Assembly: GCF_001949145.1 (NCBI RefSeq)
Contig: NW_019091459.1
Location: 47,240-109,239 of the forward strand
Origin: Acanthaster planci
Lineage: Eukaryota > Echinodermata > Asteroidea > Valvatida > Acanthasteridae
DNA length: 62,000 bases
Direction of reading: 5' to 3'
The translations under genes and the position numbers were made by a program. Positions 12,546-24,173 of this stretch are shown piece by piece. The notes below the pieces were generated by a model. It did no database searches and was not told the DNA's origin. It worked only from the letters and a program-made list of their open reading frames with translations. Position 1 is the stretch's first letter; each line of letters starts with the position of its first letter.

Positions 12546-13591
12546 CATGTAGGGGGTATCCCCTCCGTCTCATATCCACTGCAAAGTCTTCATCATACAG
12601 TAAAACAATGAAGATACTGACAAACTGACAAATCCCTGGTGTCGTAGCAACAAGAAATAAAAGAAGACCTCAGGCATGGCCTGGTGAAAAAACAGCCAGA
12701 AACTAACCGCTCTTCACAACTGTTGTATTCAATGATTGTTTTCTCTATTCTTCCTAAGGTTATTCCTGATGATCGAGCTTATTATGATGGCCTTTCAAAC
12801 GTCTTGAAAGGTCAAAGAATATTACAGTACAAAACTCTTTGTCGTCTATGGCCTTCAGTAGAATACTTACAGCAAATGAGATTGCTAACTCAGAAGATTG
12901 GTTTTCTGTATGCAAAACTGTGGCTCGGACATCAGTCGGTGCTGCATACACTACCTATAAAATGAAGGGGAAAAAAACTTGCAAACAGAAAAGTTACCAC
13001 TGTCTTGTTTATTTCCTCCTTGATGGGAGTGCAAAACACCGAAGGCCCATCGAAAATACCAGTTAACGTATTGCAAGAATATTACCTTTCCTATTTAATA
13101 ACAAACACGCTCAGTGCCGTGGAATGTCGCCATAACGAACACGGCTGAGTTCACACAAAATGTTCTCAATAGCGGTTGTCAGGTACAGCGTTTTCAGCCA
13201 CCCTTTCCGAGCTCTGGCCCAAAGCCTTTCCATACGTGTGCCGGCCACAAGGTAAAAAAAGTGAGAACAGAAAATACTGCATTTGTTATTACATGTATGT
13301 TAATACCCTTTGTTGTTTCCCCAATGGATTAAATGTACATGTATTTCTCCCTGGCTGTAAAATCGCGACATGAGTCATCACTGAAATATTGCATGCGACA
13401 TGTATATAGGCACAGTTACAATGGTTCCTGTTGGTAAAGCAGTAATTCAACGAACGGACTGCGCCGGGTACCAATCAAATACAGAAGCAATGAAGGCACT
13501 ATAATGTCTGAAGTCGGTACCAAAATGTCACGCAATCATTTCCGAAAACGATCGAAATTCGAGAGATATTTATTGAAGAATTCATTGAGTC

Positions 13592-13890
13592 TACCCGATC
13601 CGACTACTCACCGCTTCTTATAAGTGAGACCTGCGCAGCGAAATAGGCTGAAATAGCTGTGATGCTAATATACTTTCGTATAATGTAATACAGTAGGCAA
13701 ACTTATGAGTGAGATTAGTCAGCGTCACGATAGTTTGCAAGCAGACGACTCGAACAAGCCTCACGTATAAGTTTTGCCCACTGTATTGCATCATACGATA
13801 ATATTATTAGCATCACAGTTAGAGCTTGGCTATTTTGTGGAACAGGCCTCGCTTATGAATAGGCCTAGCGGTTGGTAGTCGGATTAGGTG
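13592..13890. mobile_element. Foldback element, about 300 bp with arms of about 125 bases
   Basis: The two halves are imperfect reverse complements along nearly their whole length. CGATCCGACTACTCACCGCT on the left mirrors AGCGGTTGGTAGTCGGAT on the right, and the arms around TGTGATGCTAAT and CAGTAGGCAAACTTAT have mirrored partners. It lies in sequence found only in unit A. Confidence 0.8.
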
Positions 13891-16094
13891 TTGAATCAAG
13901 TAATACATGCTAGTGTTTGCACATTTGATTCATATTTCGGTGATTTTTAAAGCCCAAGTCGTTTGGCTTAGGAAGCAATTATCATGCAATATTTTCCGCA
14001 TGAGAATTGGTAGTACTGCATAGCGTATACCGGCAGCCGGTGCGTGTAGCCCCGTGTGATGTTCAGTGCGCTTAAAAAACAGATCGCGCGATTTACTGGC
14101 CTTTGCTCTGTTGTGATTGCAGTTTTCGCCAATTTCGAATTAGTTATCATCAGTACTAAATATATTTCTTTTATTTGAAACAAATTTGCAATGTTCAGTA
14201 GGAGTGCATAGAAAATTTGGGAGCCAAAGGGGATGTTCGGTGAACCCGAAAAGCGGTGCTCGTTATAGCGACGTCCTACAGTGTATTCGAAGTCAGGAGC
14301 CTTGTCACACAGGATGTTTTATTCCGAGTCTATAGTTCCCTCTTGCTTAAACACTGGCGTCAAGAAACGAAGTGTGCACACCTATTGGCAAGAACAGAGA
14401 CACACGTAGCTGGAAGCGCGCAATACAGAACCCAGCAATATGCTACATCTTGTTCGTCAAATTCGTTTGAAAAAAAAAGTGTTGGAATTAGACTGTCCAC
14501 TCTAGATGCAAAGAGTGAAACCCTCCTCAGATAGCTCCTCAGTAGAGTACAAGTGTTACTCTTTTGGGTAGTTTTCACTCTTTTTAGAGTCTTTTTGCTT
14601 GCTTTATTTAGAGATGTTTTCACTCTTTTGGAGTGGTTTTATAAAGGACTTATTCTTTTAAAGAGTGAGTTTTTAAATCTTTTGCCCTTAGAGAGCATTA
14701 CATTGTTTACACACATTATTGTTTAGTGGGTATCAAATGCAAACAGTTTAACCCTAAAGAGCCTGGGTGGAATCTGCCCCTCGATTTTTTTTTTCGATAT
14801 CATCGCGGTGTTCCTTTTCAAGAGTTGAGCCTTTAAAATGCCTTGAGTAACTCTTTGCAGAAATTTTAACAGCAAGTTTGTAAAATTAAACATTCCATTC
14901 AGGCACATCACCCATTTCTCGAGACAGGGGAGCCAAAAGTTTATATTTTACCCAATGTGGTGCTCAACGGACCATCGCTGGCATGCGAACTTCAAGTGAC
15001 TGCAAAAACAAGATCATAGACCACTTCACATTTATACATGTACTGTTAATGAATGTATTTACATCCATTCCAAAACAAAAAAAGTCACGGAAAGACACAC
15101 TGCAGGTCTCGGTTTGGGCTGATTTGAAGGAAGACACATTTAGGCACGATCACTCTCTTAGTCAACGACATCAAACGTTACTCATGTGACCGTGTTGAAT
15201 CTGTATGCTTCGAGTAACACCCCCGTGCACCTGTTTTGTACTCTAGTTAACGTGCTGCTGGTTGTCGCTGTGATCTTTGGCACCTGCCCCAGAAAGGTCA
15301 GAGGCACAAAGCAAAGCAAAACAAAACATCAAAAGCAAATAAAAACAATATTACAGGCATGCGAAGAAATAAAGCAGCAATGTCATGACAAACGCTTTAA
15401 AAATATCGGGCGTACCAATAAGACACAGAATTGTGAAGATTCAGCGTACCAAAATTAGTGTCTTCCAAATGTTTTCAATTATTCACACTACCGACATTTG
15501 GTTGAGCGGTTGACAGTCGGGTGACACTTTATCATACTCTTAGGGAATCATTCGGCCTTTTAATTTCGCCACTGATTTGTTTCCTTGGAAACAGCCTGCT
15601 TTAGAAACCGTGTGACAGCATTACTGGAAAATCTTCACGTTGAGGAAAGGCTTGCAGCCAGGGGTTTCATGTTTACAGTACATGCACGCTTTTATGGAGC
15701 CATTTTGCAGAATGCTATCACATTTCACCGTTGAATCGGACCTCTTTCGTGTGTTAAGGACGCTCCTTCAGCCTGATTCTCCCGTGTTTACACCTTATTG
15801 CACAACGGTACTTCCTTTCTCTAAAAACCTGAATTGCAAAATGAATAACATATGAGCAAAACATTAATCATACGCAATTAAATAACTGATATGAATGCTT
15901 CTTAAGGGGTCATGCAGTCATAATGTTTATGCTTAATTTCACGAGCAAAACTTCCAATGTTATCTTTATAATATATTGTAGAAAATATCAAGAATTCGAT
16001 AATGTTTTAACTTTAGAAATCACTTAAGCATTGATATTTAATCAGCTGCTGTCGTTTTCACTACAATATGAATACTTCCATACGCAGTGGGGAT

Positions 16095-17117
16095 CAATCA
16101 ATCAGGCGACCAGGCAGCATTTATTTCCACAATGCCGAAAGCTTCCAATACATTAAAACAGAATAAATTAAATATACATGTAGTTAATATTATACACTTT
16201 GATAGATGGGGGACAAGAATCATTGAAGTCATTGGCAATTATAGGGGCATCTACCAAAGCCAAGGGCTAATATGGAGATGCCTTGACAAAAAGTAAAACA
16301 GAACATCTAACAGTGACAAAATAACAATAAGACAAACAAAACTACAATGAATATGGGATGAACGTAAGCACCGAGGGGTTGAAAAAATAAATGAAACTGT
16401 GTAAAATAAACTCATTTGACTAGTCAAAAGCAAAAAATCAAGAAAAAAAGATAAAGAGCAACGCTATTGTTATTACATAAGCTAATAAGCAGCAAGTGTA
16501 TTACAATCGCATGTACCATAAGGCAATGAAATCAATTAAATCGCAGAGATAATGTGAAGATATGAACTGTAGATGAATGTTGAGACATTAGGCAAATATA
16601 AACATACCAAGATAAATTATTGAGACCAGCACAAGATAAGTAACTCAAAGTATATGACTAAACTTGTGTGACACCCGACTGAGTGACACAAGACTGCAAT
16701 GAAGCAAAACTATCAAACAGTATATTTGATTTGTACAAAAGGGGCATAACATGAACATCCAAAACACGGTGATGGATTTCTTGAGAACGGCTTGTAGAGC
16801 CTGATTTTTTTTCAGGGTTGTTTGGTCTTATTATCAGCTCTCCGGATGATAACAAACGTGACCCACTCTGCAAAAAAGGCCCTTAAGTCATGCTATGCCT
16901 CTGTATGCAACAGACCATTCCGTACGTCTGACAGAGATCAATTCTTAATTTTACTGTATTCCGGGAATAGAATGTGCGACAGAGGTCAAAAATACACAAA
17001 GTTAATCCTTATTAAAATTGCTCTCTACCTGTGGGCATCACTTAAAATCAATTTCCCAAGTGCCATTTTTGCGGAGCCAGTCACAAATGGAAAGTGGTGA
17101 TAAGTGCACTTATAAAA
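16095..17117 (-). mobile_element. Rest of the LINE insertion, no recognisable domain
   Basis: This block lies between the endonuclease relic and the point near 16.09 kb where the duplicated sequence resumes. It has no counterpart in unit B, so it most likely belongs to the same insertion. I see no reverse transcriptase motifs; it may be badly decayed coding sequence or 3' UTR. Confidence 0.4.
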
Positions 17118-17592
17118 TCATCTTTTGGGCAAATCTAAACACTTCAGAATATCCAGATTGAGATCTCCCATTACGTAACATGGGGGAAGACACGAATCAA
17201 GTGATCGTTGAAAATTATCGAGATTAATTCCACCAGCTCTGTAAACATTTCCAACAATCAGATTACGGGTACAATTGCGGTCAATTTCGATAAACACACA
17301 CTTATAGTCCTCAGAAAGTGGCATGAGATCCTCTTGGACACCAAATGTCAAGGAGCTGTGAATAAACATGGCCGATCTCCCTCCAGTTTTATTTTGGAGG
17401 ATGAATGCACAATTTGTAATCAGGCATAGTAATGTATGAAGGGGGAGATTCTTGAAACCATGTCTTTGTAAATCCATAAAAAGACAAGGATCGTGTCAGC
17501 GTGCCTACCAAGGCTCCTACCATTCGTATAAAAGACAGGAAAACCATTTTCCCCGGTCTAACTTTAAATTTGTAATAGTACCATGATAACAA
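17118..17592 (-). mobile_element. Non-LTR retrotransposon endonuclease fragment (APE type), frameshifted
   Basis: Two minus-strand frames carry successive parts of an APE-type endonuclease. The first has TKTWFQESPPSYI and PDYKL; the usual catalytic Glu of the TETW-type motif is Lys here. The second has GGRSAMFIHSS, CVFIEI, NLIVGNVYRAGG and the family signature YVMGDLNLDILK. One frameshift separates them, and no reverse transcriptase core is recognisable downstream (17.1-16.1 kb). This is a dead fragment of a LINE running right to left. Confidence 0.8.
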
Positions 17593-17907
17593 TAATAAGT
17601 GACTGCGAAGAAATACTTTTCAGACGGGACCAATAGATAAATAAAATCAACAGGAAAACATCACATCAGTAAGCCAAAAAAAAACTTAGGAATTTAATTT
17701 GAAACAACAGAAGATTAATAGCAAAATTTGAAGCGTTTGCTCAGCAACAATAACATAAAAATTAACTTGCACGTAGGTGAGGCATGGAAATCATACAGAT
17801 TTATGGGATGTCAGTGACCTCGCAGATATTCTGGTAGAATGGAGCCAGAGTACCACCGGTGCCCCTGCAGCCACGAAAAGGTGTTCCTTTCCCTCCTTGC
17901 AGGCTGC

Positions 17908-18430
17908 CTACACTCCGGAAGACCATTTCCTCTTCTTTTGGAGATCGATATTGGTAAGATCCTCCACGTAGTAGCAGGGGTCATTTGACAAGACCTTGCG
18001 CTGTTCTTGAAGGATCTTTATCTTGTCCTGGTAGCAATTCAGTTGAATGAGCAGGTGCTGGGGCTTGCTGTCAAGTTTAGGCCCATCGCGGTGAGCGCGT
18101 TCCAACTTGACCTCCACCATGGAGAAGTTGTCCTCGAGCAATTTCTTTGCAAGGGCCAGGCAGTCCTCGTTTCTCTGCTGGGGAATACCAATGACTCGGG
18201 TGTTGTTCCTCCGAGAGAATCTTTCATCTTTTTGCTGTGCTCAGTGTGGTCGTTCAATTGACTCGGTGAGTCCCTGTCGAACGAAATGCTTGAATTCTTC
18301 CTTATTGCTAGTGCCTGAAATAGACCTCTCATCGCTTGGGATAGGAGCCTCTGGCACCGGTGGCTTGTCTGGGTCACTGACAGATTTTGCTACTTTTTTG
18401 GGACCTGATGATACGCAAGAAGACACCAGT
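17908..18430 (-). mobile_element. LINE ORF1 fragment (L1-type RNA-binding protein), frameshifted
   Basis: On the minus strand two frames together read as the RRM-like core of an L1-type ORF1 protein: an RRNNTRVIGIP segment and EDCLALAKKLLEDN, then LERAHRDGPKLDSKP, LIQLNCYQDKIKILQEQR and a D-L-T near the end. A frame change and early stops show decay. The endonuclease relic follows at 17.1-17.6 kb on the same strand, so both belong to one insertion. That insertion is present in duplication unit A only. Confidence 0.7.
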
Positions 18431-18610
18431 AGCAGTGCAGAAGCGGAGTAGATATTAATCTTGGACTACACGAAACACTTACAGGTGGAGGTCAGTAAAG
18501 GCGGGTGGTTTTGCTGCTAAGTGAGCAGAGCCCCCGGGAAGCGTTATCCACTCTGTCGCTATTCATTTTATCAGGTTTGTATCGAGTTGTTTTTAAGAGG
18601 AGAAGGCGTG

Positions 18611-18985
18611 ACCCGGGGTGCTACCGTCAGAATAATCATGGAATGCAAATCGTGTAAACTTTGCCCTTTAATGGCTTGGCTAATTAGTTGAACCGTTGGA
18701 AGAAAGCCTATGCTCATATCGCACAAGAGAAATAATGCGCGAGGGAAATGACTGGCGTTGCACAGAGATCTTAAGTAATCACATCTCACTACTTTCGTTC
18801 ATAAAACGTCTCCACTTCGAGCAGAAGCACCCCTTCATCGGCTGAAAAGGACCGCGTCGGCCAGGAGTGTTCAATTTGTTGGTAGCGATGCGACCGTGAC
18901 GCGGGCATTTCCCAGTCGTTCGTGAACCTCCGGAGCTCGTTCCGACCAAAGAGCATCCGTAATTGCTAAGAAAAGGGCGCCTTCT
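18611..18985. other. Insert in unit A with no counterpart in unit B
   Basis: Between two blocks that are adjacent in unit B (33.17 and 33.21 kb). It is GC-richer than its surroundings. No coding or inverted-repeat signal identified. Confidence 0.4.
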
Positions 18986-19339
18986 CTCAGTCTAGCTCAA
19001 GGCCAATTGGACCTCGAACAAGGAATGCTGCACAGAGCATCAAAGAAGCTTACACAGCTCAGCACTAGCAACGGATTCCTGGCTGAAGAGGATGAAACTT
19101 CTCTGATCATTGAGCGTACTCAATGTGTATCCCGGAAAATGGCAGTCAAGCTAAATCGAAAAATATTAATAAATAGAAAAATAAAGGTTGGGGAACTCGC
19201 CTGCAATAACAAATTAAAGTTATTGAATATTGGTTAAATCGCAAGGAAATCTAATAAAAATTGTCACGTGACTACCATTTAACTTTCTTAAACAAAGAGA
19301 ACAAAAAATATACCTGAAGAGAACAAAACGTGGGTCAAA

Positions 19340-19620
19340 TTGCGGCATAGTATCAATCTCCCGCCCCCTTGGCATAAGGGTCCCCTGTACCCGAACCCAT
19401 GGTTTCCCGCCAATTCCAAGATCCAACACCTTCACGCAGCACTGCACACGCTGATTCACACGACCCGCGAAACCTGTTCCACGCTTCACACCTTCCGGGT
19501 TACCTTTATAACCAGCTATCCACTCCAGTCCGGCACACTCTGCTGAGGACGGCTAGAGCACACTGGCTGAAACGTCGAGTTAATACTCGCCTTACCACAC
19601 CTCGTTCAAAAGAGATTGAT
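19340..19620 (+). repeat. Probable retroelement-derived repeat with a hammerhead-like motif
   Basis: C-rich sequence containing CTGCTGAGGACGGC, then 15 bases, then GCTGAAACGTCGAG. This resembles the CTGANGA...GAAAC core of hammerhead ribozymes found in Penelope-like elements and retrozymes, but the first core A is C, and I could not draw a convincing stem II. Classified from memory of similar motifs. Confidence 0.3.
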
Positions 19621-20010
19621 TCCATGGTGTATCTGCAAACCCATTTCTCATGTTTGATCCACCATGCACAGTTTCAAATCTTACTTAAATTTAAAACGCA
19701 GACCGAATACACATTATCAATCTAGAGAGGCTCTTTGAGTGAAAGAAACACTTGGGTTTACGACGAGTTGACAAACATTCAGATAAAAACTAGACTCAGG
19801 GGCTAAAATCCCAAACGCTTTTTTCCGACCAAAAATTGAATACTGACTTGAGACAAGCAACTGGAATGCAAACCTAGAAATCATTACTTTAAAATAAAAA
19901 CACCCAGTAATTATTAATTTATCAGTGAAAGGATCTAAATAGTCACATGCCAACTTACAAGGGTGTGCTTTAATATTCGCTTGATACATAAGAATGCAAG
20001 ATTAACTCAT

Positions 20011-20118
20011 CTGTGAGAGTGACCTTCACTTTGTTTTGGAACTTTCATTGACTCTGGAGAGAGCCGCAGGAGGTGTACCGTACAAAGCCAGCGGCATGAG
20101 AAAAAAGAGTAACTTCAT
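20011..20118 (-). pseudogene. Signal-peptide exon relic, unit B
   Basis: The minus strand reads MKLLFFLMPLALYGTPPAA, a typical secretory signal with a short-side-chain end, followed by a stop shortly after. The base pair equivalent to the splice donor in unit A (GTGAGT) is ATGAGT here, so the donor is lost. The same exon in unit A is at 9487-9572. I infer the first coding exon of a minus-strand secreted or membrane protein gene, now dead. Confidence 0.45.
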
Positions 20119-21036
20119 AACCTTTCGCCAAAATTAAAAACCAACAAGAAGCTTTGAATAAAATGTTAGATTTTCCCAGCTTGTGACTACCGAAAAGGTC
20201 AATAAAAATCGATTAGATTTTGTTTTCGCAGTGAACTGCCCTTTTAATCACCGAGATCGTCATGACTGCTTCAGGTTGTTTTTGTTACTCGGGATGAGTG
20301 TTTTGTCATTTTCAGTTGGATGCACCACAGTCCTGGCAAAATGTCATTGTATCGCCTTAAAGGTTATGTTCATCTGGGCTGAACATCGGAAAAAAGTTTC
20401 ACACTGAGGACTCTTAGCAGAGTTGATTTAATGTAGAAAGTATCAGAGCTTTGCCTTGCTTAATTTTACGTGCATACATTTTTACATCTTGGGCTTTTAT
20501 TATTCATTCAGCACAAAAATGTTACGTTTGAAATAAAAGCAGCAAACATTAAATAAAAACCAGGAAATTGAATGGAATCAAATAAAGACACGCTGCATAA
20601 TAGAAAAATAGAGTTGGGAGGCCAAGATGGAAATCTGCTGCTAAAAAAGTCTGCCCAAAGTTTTCTTCCTGAAAGATCATTTTCTCATCCTGCAAAGAAA
20701 GACGGTAGCTCCGTTTCTAAAATACTGTAGTTTCTTGTTTGTCAAAAAAATACCCAGCCGCTGAACACGCTCCTACGGCGCCATCACGAGCTTGTGTAAC
20801 AATTTAATATGTAATTACACCGGTCACAAGTTAGATATAAAGGGGATGGCGCCACTGAGCCGATGATACTTGGATCATCAGACCTCCTTCAGTTTAGGCC
20901 TACACACCTTTTTTCGACGTAGCGCCTGAATCACAGGTCGGAAACGGGAAATGTAACACTGGGATAGTTTCCCAATCGTATCCTGGAAAGAAAGTCGTGC
21001 TGTACCTTTTCGTCAGTTTGATTAAAAGCAAAAAAG

Positions 21037-22140
21037 ATGTCAGACTTTACTTTGACTGATGACGGGGGTTCGGTACTAACCATCTTAGATAGGTACAGTG
21101 AAAGGCGTTTAGTTGCAGCCTTATTGAGCCTCATCTCTCTCGCCGGTGTAATCGGCAACAGCGTTGTCTTGTTGGCCCCAGTGCTCTCCCGTAAACCTCG
21201 CAAGCCCACCAACGTGTTTGTGGTCAACCTGGCTGTTGCAGACATCTTCGTTTGTCTTTGTATGCCGATCTTCATCCTGGCTTTGCTGAGCGAAAATAGG
21301 GAGACGCTGATCGTTTCGGAACATCTTTGCGCTCTGGTGGGCTTCGTGCTTATCGTTTGCACCGGCTGCAGCATTAACAATATCGCAGCGATCGCTCTCT
21401 ATCGCGCTCTAATCACCAGCCGAAACAACCGAAGTGACCGAAGCTGGTTGTTCGATCGTCGCTGTCTGGCAGCCATCGTCACCACGACTTGGGTAATTCC
21501 GTTTTCTGTTGGACTCCTGCCCGTTCTGTCTGAGTTCGGCTCGTACGACTACGATGATAAACTGGGCACCTGTTCCTACAATCCCACCGCCCCTGGCTCT
21601 GGTACTTTCTCCAAGATTTCGACGGCTGCGTTCTACCCTGTTCAGCTCCTTGTCACCCTGGTCAGCAGTGTGTACATTGGAGTGAAGCTGAGAAGGCATC
21701 AAAGACGAATTAACGCTGCTCAACAGCACCAAGGGCCAGCTTTAGTAGGTGAGGTCATGAGGCTACCGGGAAGATCAGACCCGGGTACGTCGCAAGAGCG
21801 GTCTCAGTCGTCAGTCCAGCCTGTTCCGACTACCTACCGTCGCGCACTCAGAGCAACATTCTGGAAAAACCTCGATGTGCAAGTTACTCTCACGTTATCT
21901 CTCGTTGTTGTCGTTTTCGTGATGTGTTATGCACCCTATTTTTTCACAGTTATCGTCTTCAAAACATACATCCATTATCTAGGCGTGCTTTTCATCTTCA
22001 ATAGCTGTATAAACCCTGTGATTTACACGGCCCGACACCCAGACTTTAAAGACGTGTGCCGCTGCATCATACTGTGTAGACACTCAAAGATACCAAGAAA
22101 ATCATCTTTCCTTCAAAGCGTGCTTAGATTTCGAGAGTAA
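21037..22140 (+). CDS. Rhodopsin-class G protein-coupled receptor, intronless, 367 aa
   Basis: One uninterrupted frame with seven hydrophobic segments. Class A landmarks are visible: G-N41 in TM1, NLAVAD69 in TM2, C98 at the top of TM3, W152 in TM4, C179 in the second extracellular loop (partner of C98), P in TM6 and NPVIY (326-330) in TM7. Two landmarks are altered: the DRY triad reads Y122-R123-A124, and the TM6 CWxP motif reads CYAP. The third intracellular loop is long, basic and serine-rich, and the tail has a CRCIILC cluster that could be palmitoylated. The overall pattern recalls the melatonin-receptor-like and moody-like orphan receptors that expanded in marine deuterostomes; no ligand can be named. 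It is the intact member of a tandem pair, with the other copy broken at 11.4-11.8 kb. A plus-strand AATAAA lies near 22625. Start chosen as the first ATG giving a short extracellular N-terminus of about 25 residues before TM1. Confidence 0.9.
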   Translation: MSDFTLTDDGGSVLTILDRYSERRLVAALLSLISLAGVIGNSVVLLAPVLSRKPRKPTNVFVVNLAVADIFVCLCMPIFILALLSENRETLIVSEHLCALVGFVLIVCTGCSINNIAAIALYRALITSRNNRSDRSWLFDRRCLAAIVTTTWVIPFSVGLLPVLSEFGSYDYDDKLGTCSYNPTAPGSGTFSKISTAAFYPVQLLVTLVSSVYIGVKLRRHQRRINAAQQHQGPALVGEVMRLPGRSDPGTSQERSQSSVQPVPTTYRRALRATFWKNLDVQVTLTLSLVVVVFVMCYAPYFFTVIVFKTYIHYLGVLFIFNSCINPVIYTARHPDFKDVCRCIILCRHSKIPRKSSFLQSVLRFRE

Positions 22141-23470
22141 ACAATCGAACGGATCTGTATCCAAAGTAGGTACTCTTGACTAGGCACATCAATCGATTTT
22201 TGTAAAACTAAGTCCGTTTATATTGTAATAAGAGTAGTGCATGTCGAAAGTAGCACTTTTTGATTTCGTTTACATTTTTCTTCTTGTGAGCCCAAATCGC
22301 AAAGAGTGCCTTTTGAGTTTTCACGAAGTGTGCAAATCTTACTGTCCCTCGTACTGACTGGAAAGGCCGAAAAGAAGGTAAGATTTTTGTTTTTATGAAG
22401 AGCCATACACCCCTGTTGTAGTAGCACTTGAGTAAACATGTTTGGCCCTTCCTTGTGGCAAAATACATAGTACATAGAGTTTTTATTTCACCAACAGACA
22501 CGCATCTTTACTAATTTTTCTTCAAAATCTACTTTTTGAAAATTTTGACGATATGCCACACCTCGGCATCAGCTCTGATAAATTTCAAAATTATTTTTGC
22601 ATATATTTAGCTTGGGCAAATTTCAATAAAAATCATGAACACGGTGCTCCGGTTATAGTCGAAAGTTTACAAACACTTTATTTGGAGCCTTTTAACACTT
22701 TTAATTCTTAACAAAGATTATTTCTTGTATCGGATTGGCCTGCACATCGACATCCGGTTACATGAGACTACATACAAAACGTTTCAAGGAGAGCTGAGGA
22801 AGAGAAACAGTAGTCGGAAATGGATCAAACATGAAATTAATCACTAAAAGTCAGTGTACACAAACATTCTGCTCTGACTATGAAAGAGGAAGAAATAAGA
22901 AGAAAAGTCTTTTTTTAATTTTGATACTGATAGATAGGATATATTTCCCCTGGCAAATTATACACTTTTTCGTGAACTCTGTGAATTAGAATAAAAAAAG
23001 TGGTTAATCAGCCTGAATGAATTAGGAATGGTGCTCAACTCTTCGTGAAAGCGGCCGTTCACGCTTCATTACATGTACGCCTTTGAGTTCAATGGATTTC
23101 TCCAATAGGAGGGAGTGCTGTATGCAAAGATGTGAATGTAACAAGGATGATGTCTGTCCGTGGAAACAAACATCTTAGAAGATATGCATTTTATGCCTTT
23201 CTGGGTTATACGTTCTGTACGTGTTCAAGGGGCAGGCGTGCTTATGTCTCTTCGTGAAAACGTATAACGCTGGAATTGAGCTGCCTCCATTAATGCTGCA
23301 ACATTAATGAAATTTGGACATGTTTCAGAGCAATGTATCAAAACAAAATATTGAAAAACTCAGCATGGTCAAAACTTCTTTTTTGACATGTTCACGTCTT
23401 TGTGAAACAATGACGTGTCTTCACCGACCAGATTTGCCACAACTGCCAGATTTCAAGATAGGTATGGGTC
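22141..23470. other. No gene recognised (3' flank of the GPCR)
   Basis: It contains an AATAAA at about 22625 that could end the GPCR transcript. Otherwise only short chance frames. Confidence 0.5.
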
Positions 23471-24173
23471 TTTAAAGGTACAATACACAATTACTAAAAT
23501 CTCAAGGAAGGCCTGCCAATTAATCTTCATTTAAGTATCTAACTTGGAGAGAACAAATAACGACCTTTGTCAATCTATGAAATTTTCCGACTTAGAATAC
23601 CGTTGTTTTCGGGAAAAAAGACAACTTTTGTTCTGTTTTTATCCATCGTTGGCCAATCATCATTGAGAACGTTTGGACACACAACATCCCTTTCTAAGCC
23701 ACACAAACAAGGCCTACTTTTTGTCAGCATAACGCAAGTGCACTCATATCTATCGGTTAGATCCAACAGCCGTTATCTGAGCCTCTACTAGGATTCCAAT
23801 CATCTACACCAACTTAAAAGTGTTGTGGTCGCCCATATGAAATCATATTGCGGCACAGGTACATTTCTCAAAGTTAACTGTTAGGCTTGCCACTGGCCGT
23901 TGAAAACTGTTCATTTTTGTTCTACAGATTCACCCATGTACCTTTTGACATGGATATGGTATGGTCGATGGGTTTTGTGTAAGACAAAATTGCGCGATGT
24001 TCGCTTTGACCGTTGAAAAGGATCAATGGTTTTTTTTCTCTTTTTTTTCTCAGAAGAGTAAACTCCAAACATTACACAAGTCAATGGAATGATCCGTGCA
24101 ATGTCTGACAAACCCCTAAATTGGCCAATTTGCCAAATTACACAAAGAAGACGATACAGTATTATACCTTTAG
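23471..24173 (+). mobile_element. MITE-like repeat family 1, copy 2 (about 700 bp)
   Basis: The left end TTTAAAGGTACAATACAC and right end TATTATACCTTTAG form a short inverted repeat. Internal words (GCCAATCATC, CAAGTCAATGGAATG) recur in the copy at 50.46-51.54 kb. No transposase frame is present, so it is non-autonomous. Confidence 0.7.

Larger units (their letters stand above)
9450..19240. repeat. Tandem duplication unit A (about 10 kb, diverged)
   Basis: Ordered blocks match unit B in the same order: 9.46-9.83 with 19.97-20.36, 10.04-10.46 with 20.44-20.63, 11.43-11.77 with the GPCR at 21.1-21.4, 12.12-12.31 with 26.89-27.07, 12.83-13.12 with 28.31-28.62, 14.30-14.42 with 28.66-28.75, 14.48-14.76 with 32.23-32.62, 15.10-15.32 with 32.64-32.91, 15.89-16.09 with 32.93-33.11, 18.57-18.61 with 33.12-33.17, and 19.00-19.15 with 33.21-33.35. 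Identity by eye is moderate, with many indels. Unit A carries the broken GPCR, the LINE insertion and a foldback element. Confidence 0.82.

Noticed and set aside
15186-15458. Plus-strand frame with a hydrophobic run (LVNVLLVVAVIFG) as a membrane exon
   Set aside because: The matching block in unit B does not keep the hydrophobic frame.
21409-21732. Minus-strand frames over the GPCR and other genes
   Set aside because: Shadows of well-supported genes on the other strand; the same holds for frames opposite both TRIM-NHL genes and the 1189-codon gene.
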